NCBI RefSeq assembly: GCF_004331735.1
Contig: NZ_SJSO01000022.1
Location: forward strand, 1-64,000
Direction: 5' to 3'
DNA: 64,000 nucleotides
From: Pedobacter psychrodurus
Lineage (GTDB): Bacteria > Bacteroidota > Bacteroidia > Sphingobacteriales > Sphingobacteriaceae
The notes under the pieces are model-generated. The model worked only from the letters and a program-made list of their open reading frames with translations. It was not told the origin of the DNA and did not search any database. This document shows, piece after piece, positions 62,218 through 64,000 of this stretch. How positions within the stretch are numbered: the first letter of the stretch is position 1; each line of letters opens with the position of its first letter. Made by a program: the position numbers and the translations under genes.

Positions 62218-64000
62218 ATGAAAAAACTACTCTTATGTATGATTTTATCTTTCAGTGTAATTTCGTTTGCTTTCGCACAAGGCAAGGTAATTACCGGGAA
62301 AGTTACGTCAGCCTCAGGACCAATTCCTGGCGTTAGCGTATTTGTAAAAGGCTCGCCAGCTAACGGCACCCAAAGTGATGCTACCGGAGCTTTTAAATTA
62401 ACCGTTTCAGACGATGCTAAAACACTTGTTTTTAGCTTTATCGGTTTCAAAACCAAAGAAGTGCCTATTACAGGGCAAAGCGTTAATGTAAGCCTTGATG
62501 AGGAAAACAATACGCTATCGGATGTGGTTGTAGTGGGTTATGGTACACAAAATAGAAGAGATGTAACGGGATCAATAGCGAAAGTTACAGCAGCTGATTT
62601 GAAAGACAAGCCTTTAACAACCATCGAAAGTGCTTTACAAGGCAAGGCACCTGGGGTATTTATCAACTCTAGTAGTGGTAAACTGGGTCAGGCACTCCAA
62701 ATTCGGGTAAGGGGTATTTCTTCAATTTCGGCAAGTAACCAACCCTTATTTGTTATCGACGGCACGCCTGTGATTACTGATGCTTTAGGAACCTATACAG
62801 AGCCTGACAATCCGCTGGCTGCAATTAATCCTGACGATATTGAATCAATGGAAGTACTAAAAGATGCTGCAGCTGCAGCTATTTACGGAGCAAGAGCATC
62901 TAATGGTGTAGTATTAATTACAACGAAAAAAGGTAAAGAAGGAAAGACTAATGTTGATTTTGGTTACTATGCTGGCTTTAGTGATCCGACTAAGAAAAAT
63001 CAATTCTTAAACGCGGCTCAATACAAACAATTGATGGAAGAATCATTTAAGAATTCTAATTATGATGGTGGTAATTACAGTAATTCTTCAGAGCTTTGGG
63101 AAGATTATACGGGAACTACAGATTGGGATGGCAATGTAGATGCCGACTGGGCAAATGCTGCTTTTAGAAGAGGCCATACTCAACAATATAACCTCAATAT
63201 CAACGGTGGTGATGCAAAGACCAAGTTTATGTTATCTGGAAATTATAATGATAATAAAGGCATTATAATTGGTAACCGCTATGTCAGAACCGGAGGCAGA
63301 TTAAGTTTAGACCACACGGTTTCAAATCTTCTAACAGTAGGAGGAAATATCAACATTTCAAAAGTAGATAATTATCGCGTATCCAACGACAATGCTTTCT
63401 CTAATCCACTTCAGTTAAATGCGTTACCTCCAATACAATCAATTTATGATGCTTCAGGAGAATTAAATAGTAGTACTGTTTATTACAACGGTCTGATAGA
63501 TTTAGCAAATGGAAGTAATCTTTCTACTACTTATAGAACTTTCGCAACAGCTTTCGCAAGCCTAAAAATAACACCGAATTTAGTTTTCAGAAGTGAGTAC
63601 GGTTTCGATTTAAATAGTCTTGAAGAAGAACTTTACTTAGGTTCAAAAACTCAAGATGGTGGTGGAACTTCGGGTTATGGTTCAGATTACAACGCTAAAT
63701 CCATTAATTTCAACACCAATAATACCTTAACCTATACTAAAGTTTTCAATGAAAAACATAGCTTAAACGTATTAGGTGGTTTTACTTTTCAAGAAGCACA
63801 ATTAAGATATGGAACAGTTACCGGTACAGGTTTCCCTTCAGATAAATTTACAAAAATTGCCAGTGCTGCTACAATATCGGCAGGTAGTTCCTTTGAATCA
63901 AAATATTCATTCGTATCTTATTTAGCCAGGGTTAATTACAAGTATGCCGATAAGTACTTAGTAAGTGCTTCAATTAGAACAGATGGTTCATCAAGATTTG
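62218..64000 (+). CDS. SusC/RagA family TonB-dependent receptor, 3' end outside the window
   Basis: An open frame of 594 codons runs from ATG 62218 to the window end. It opens with the signal peptide MKKLLLCMILSFSVISFAFA, then a carboxypeptidase-regulatory-like domain (about 22-100, GKVTSASGPIPGVSVFVKG), the VVVVGYGTQNRRDVTGS motif, the plug with QIRVRGISSISASNQPLFVIDGTP and ASNGVVLITTKKGK, and the first barrel strands. It is the first gene of another SusC/SusD locus, divergent from GH130 and CsbD. Being partial, its SusD and enzymes are not visible. Confidence 0.95.
   Translation, partial: MKKLLLCMILSFSVISFAFAQGKVITGKVTSASGPIPGVSVFVKGSPANGTQSDATGAFKLTVSDDAKTLVFSFIGFKTKEVPITGQSVNVSLDEENNTLSDVVVVGYGTQNRRDVTGSIAKVTAADLKDKPLTTIESALQGKAPGVFINSSSGKLGQALQIRVRGISSISASNQPLFVIDGTPVITDALGTYTEPDNPLAAINPDDIESMEVLKDAAAAAIYGARASNGVVLITTKKGKEGKTNVDFGYYAGFSDPTKKNQFLNAAQYKQLMEESFKNSNYDGGNYSNSSELWEDYTGTTDWDGNVDADWANAAFRRGHTQQYNLNINGGDAKTKFMLSGNYNDNKGIIIGNRYVRTGGRLSLDHTVSNLLTVGGNINISKVDNYRVSNDNAFSNPLQLNALPPIQSIYDASGELNSSTVYYNGLIDLANGSNLSTTYRTFATAFASLKITPNLVFRSEYGFDLNSLEEELYLGSKTQDGGGTSGYGSDYNAKSINFNTNNTLTYTKVFNEKHSLNVLGGFTFQEAQLRYGTVTGTGFPSDKFTKIASAATISAGSSFESKYSFVSYLARVNYKYADKYLVSASIRTDGSSRF

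Noticed and set aside
62202..62510. 102-residue minus-strand ORF
   Set aside because: It lies antisense to the start of the SusC gene that runs off the window, whose signal peptide and domains are clear.

Overview
The window is a chromosomal segment of a Bacteroidota bacterium, most likely a Pedobacter-like member of the Sphingobacteriaceae. The evidence is four SusC/RagA-type TonB receptors (one cut by the window edge), three SusD lipoproteins, AT-rich intergenic DNA, promoters of the TAnnTTTG type, almost no Shine-Dalgarno sequences, and Bacteroidota gene orders such as ftsX-DUF3098-uppP-truB and surE-lpxB. The genus is inferred from overall likeness only. No rRNA, tRNA, CRISPR array, prophage or intact insertion sequence was seen.

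Layout. 1-5249: end of a first SusC/SusD locus on the minus strand. 5829-15650: core genes (rhlE-type helicase, leuS, a small lipoprotein, ftsX, a DUF3098 gene, uppP, truB, a yitT-type gene, ribF). 15651-16297: a PIN-toxin/antitoxin pair. 16460-24739: a cation antiporter and assorted envelope and small-enzyme genes. 24878: a GlxA-type regulator divergent from a four-gene small-protein cluster. 25900-28170: rpiA surrounded by three copies of a probable small RNA, a partial duplication of the rpiA 5' end and an 11-bp phased repeat. 28179-42088: a minus-strand block of glycan and glycoprotein genes (cytochrome c-linked beta-propeller protein, DUF1080 protein, two GH92 alpha-mannosidases, two basic-secretory-protein peptidases, a ROK kinase, a glutaminase-family protein). 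42310-54628: a LacI-SusD-SusC module present twice in tandem, the second LacI copy being a pseudogene. 54813-57267: lpxB, a small membrane protein and surE. 57488-64000: an M16 peptidase, a GH130 phosphorylase, a CsbD-like protein and the start of another SusC gene that runs off the window.

How the genes fit together. A 12-bp palindrome, TAAAACGTTTTA, of the kind LacI-family repressors bind, occurs upstream of one SusC gene, the glutaminase-family operon and one secreted peptidase. Near matches lie upstream of the second peptidase operon and the second SusC gene. I infer one LacI-controlled regulon for taking apart mannose-capped glycoproteins: peptidases cut protein, GH92 enzymes trim mannose, SusC/SusD pairs import fragments and the ROK kinase may phosphorylate the sugar. 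The substrate is not proven by sequence.

Most worth follow-up are the three-copy structured RNA near rpiA, the LacI regulon with its decaying duplicate repressor, the 11-bp phased TTACC array, the structured leader of the helicase gene, and a repeat-like insertion inside ribF.
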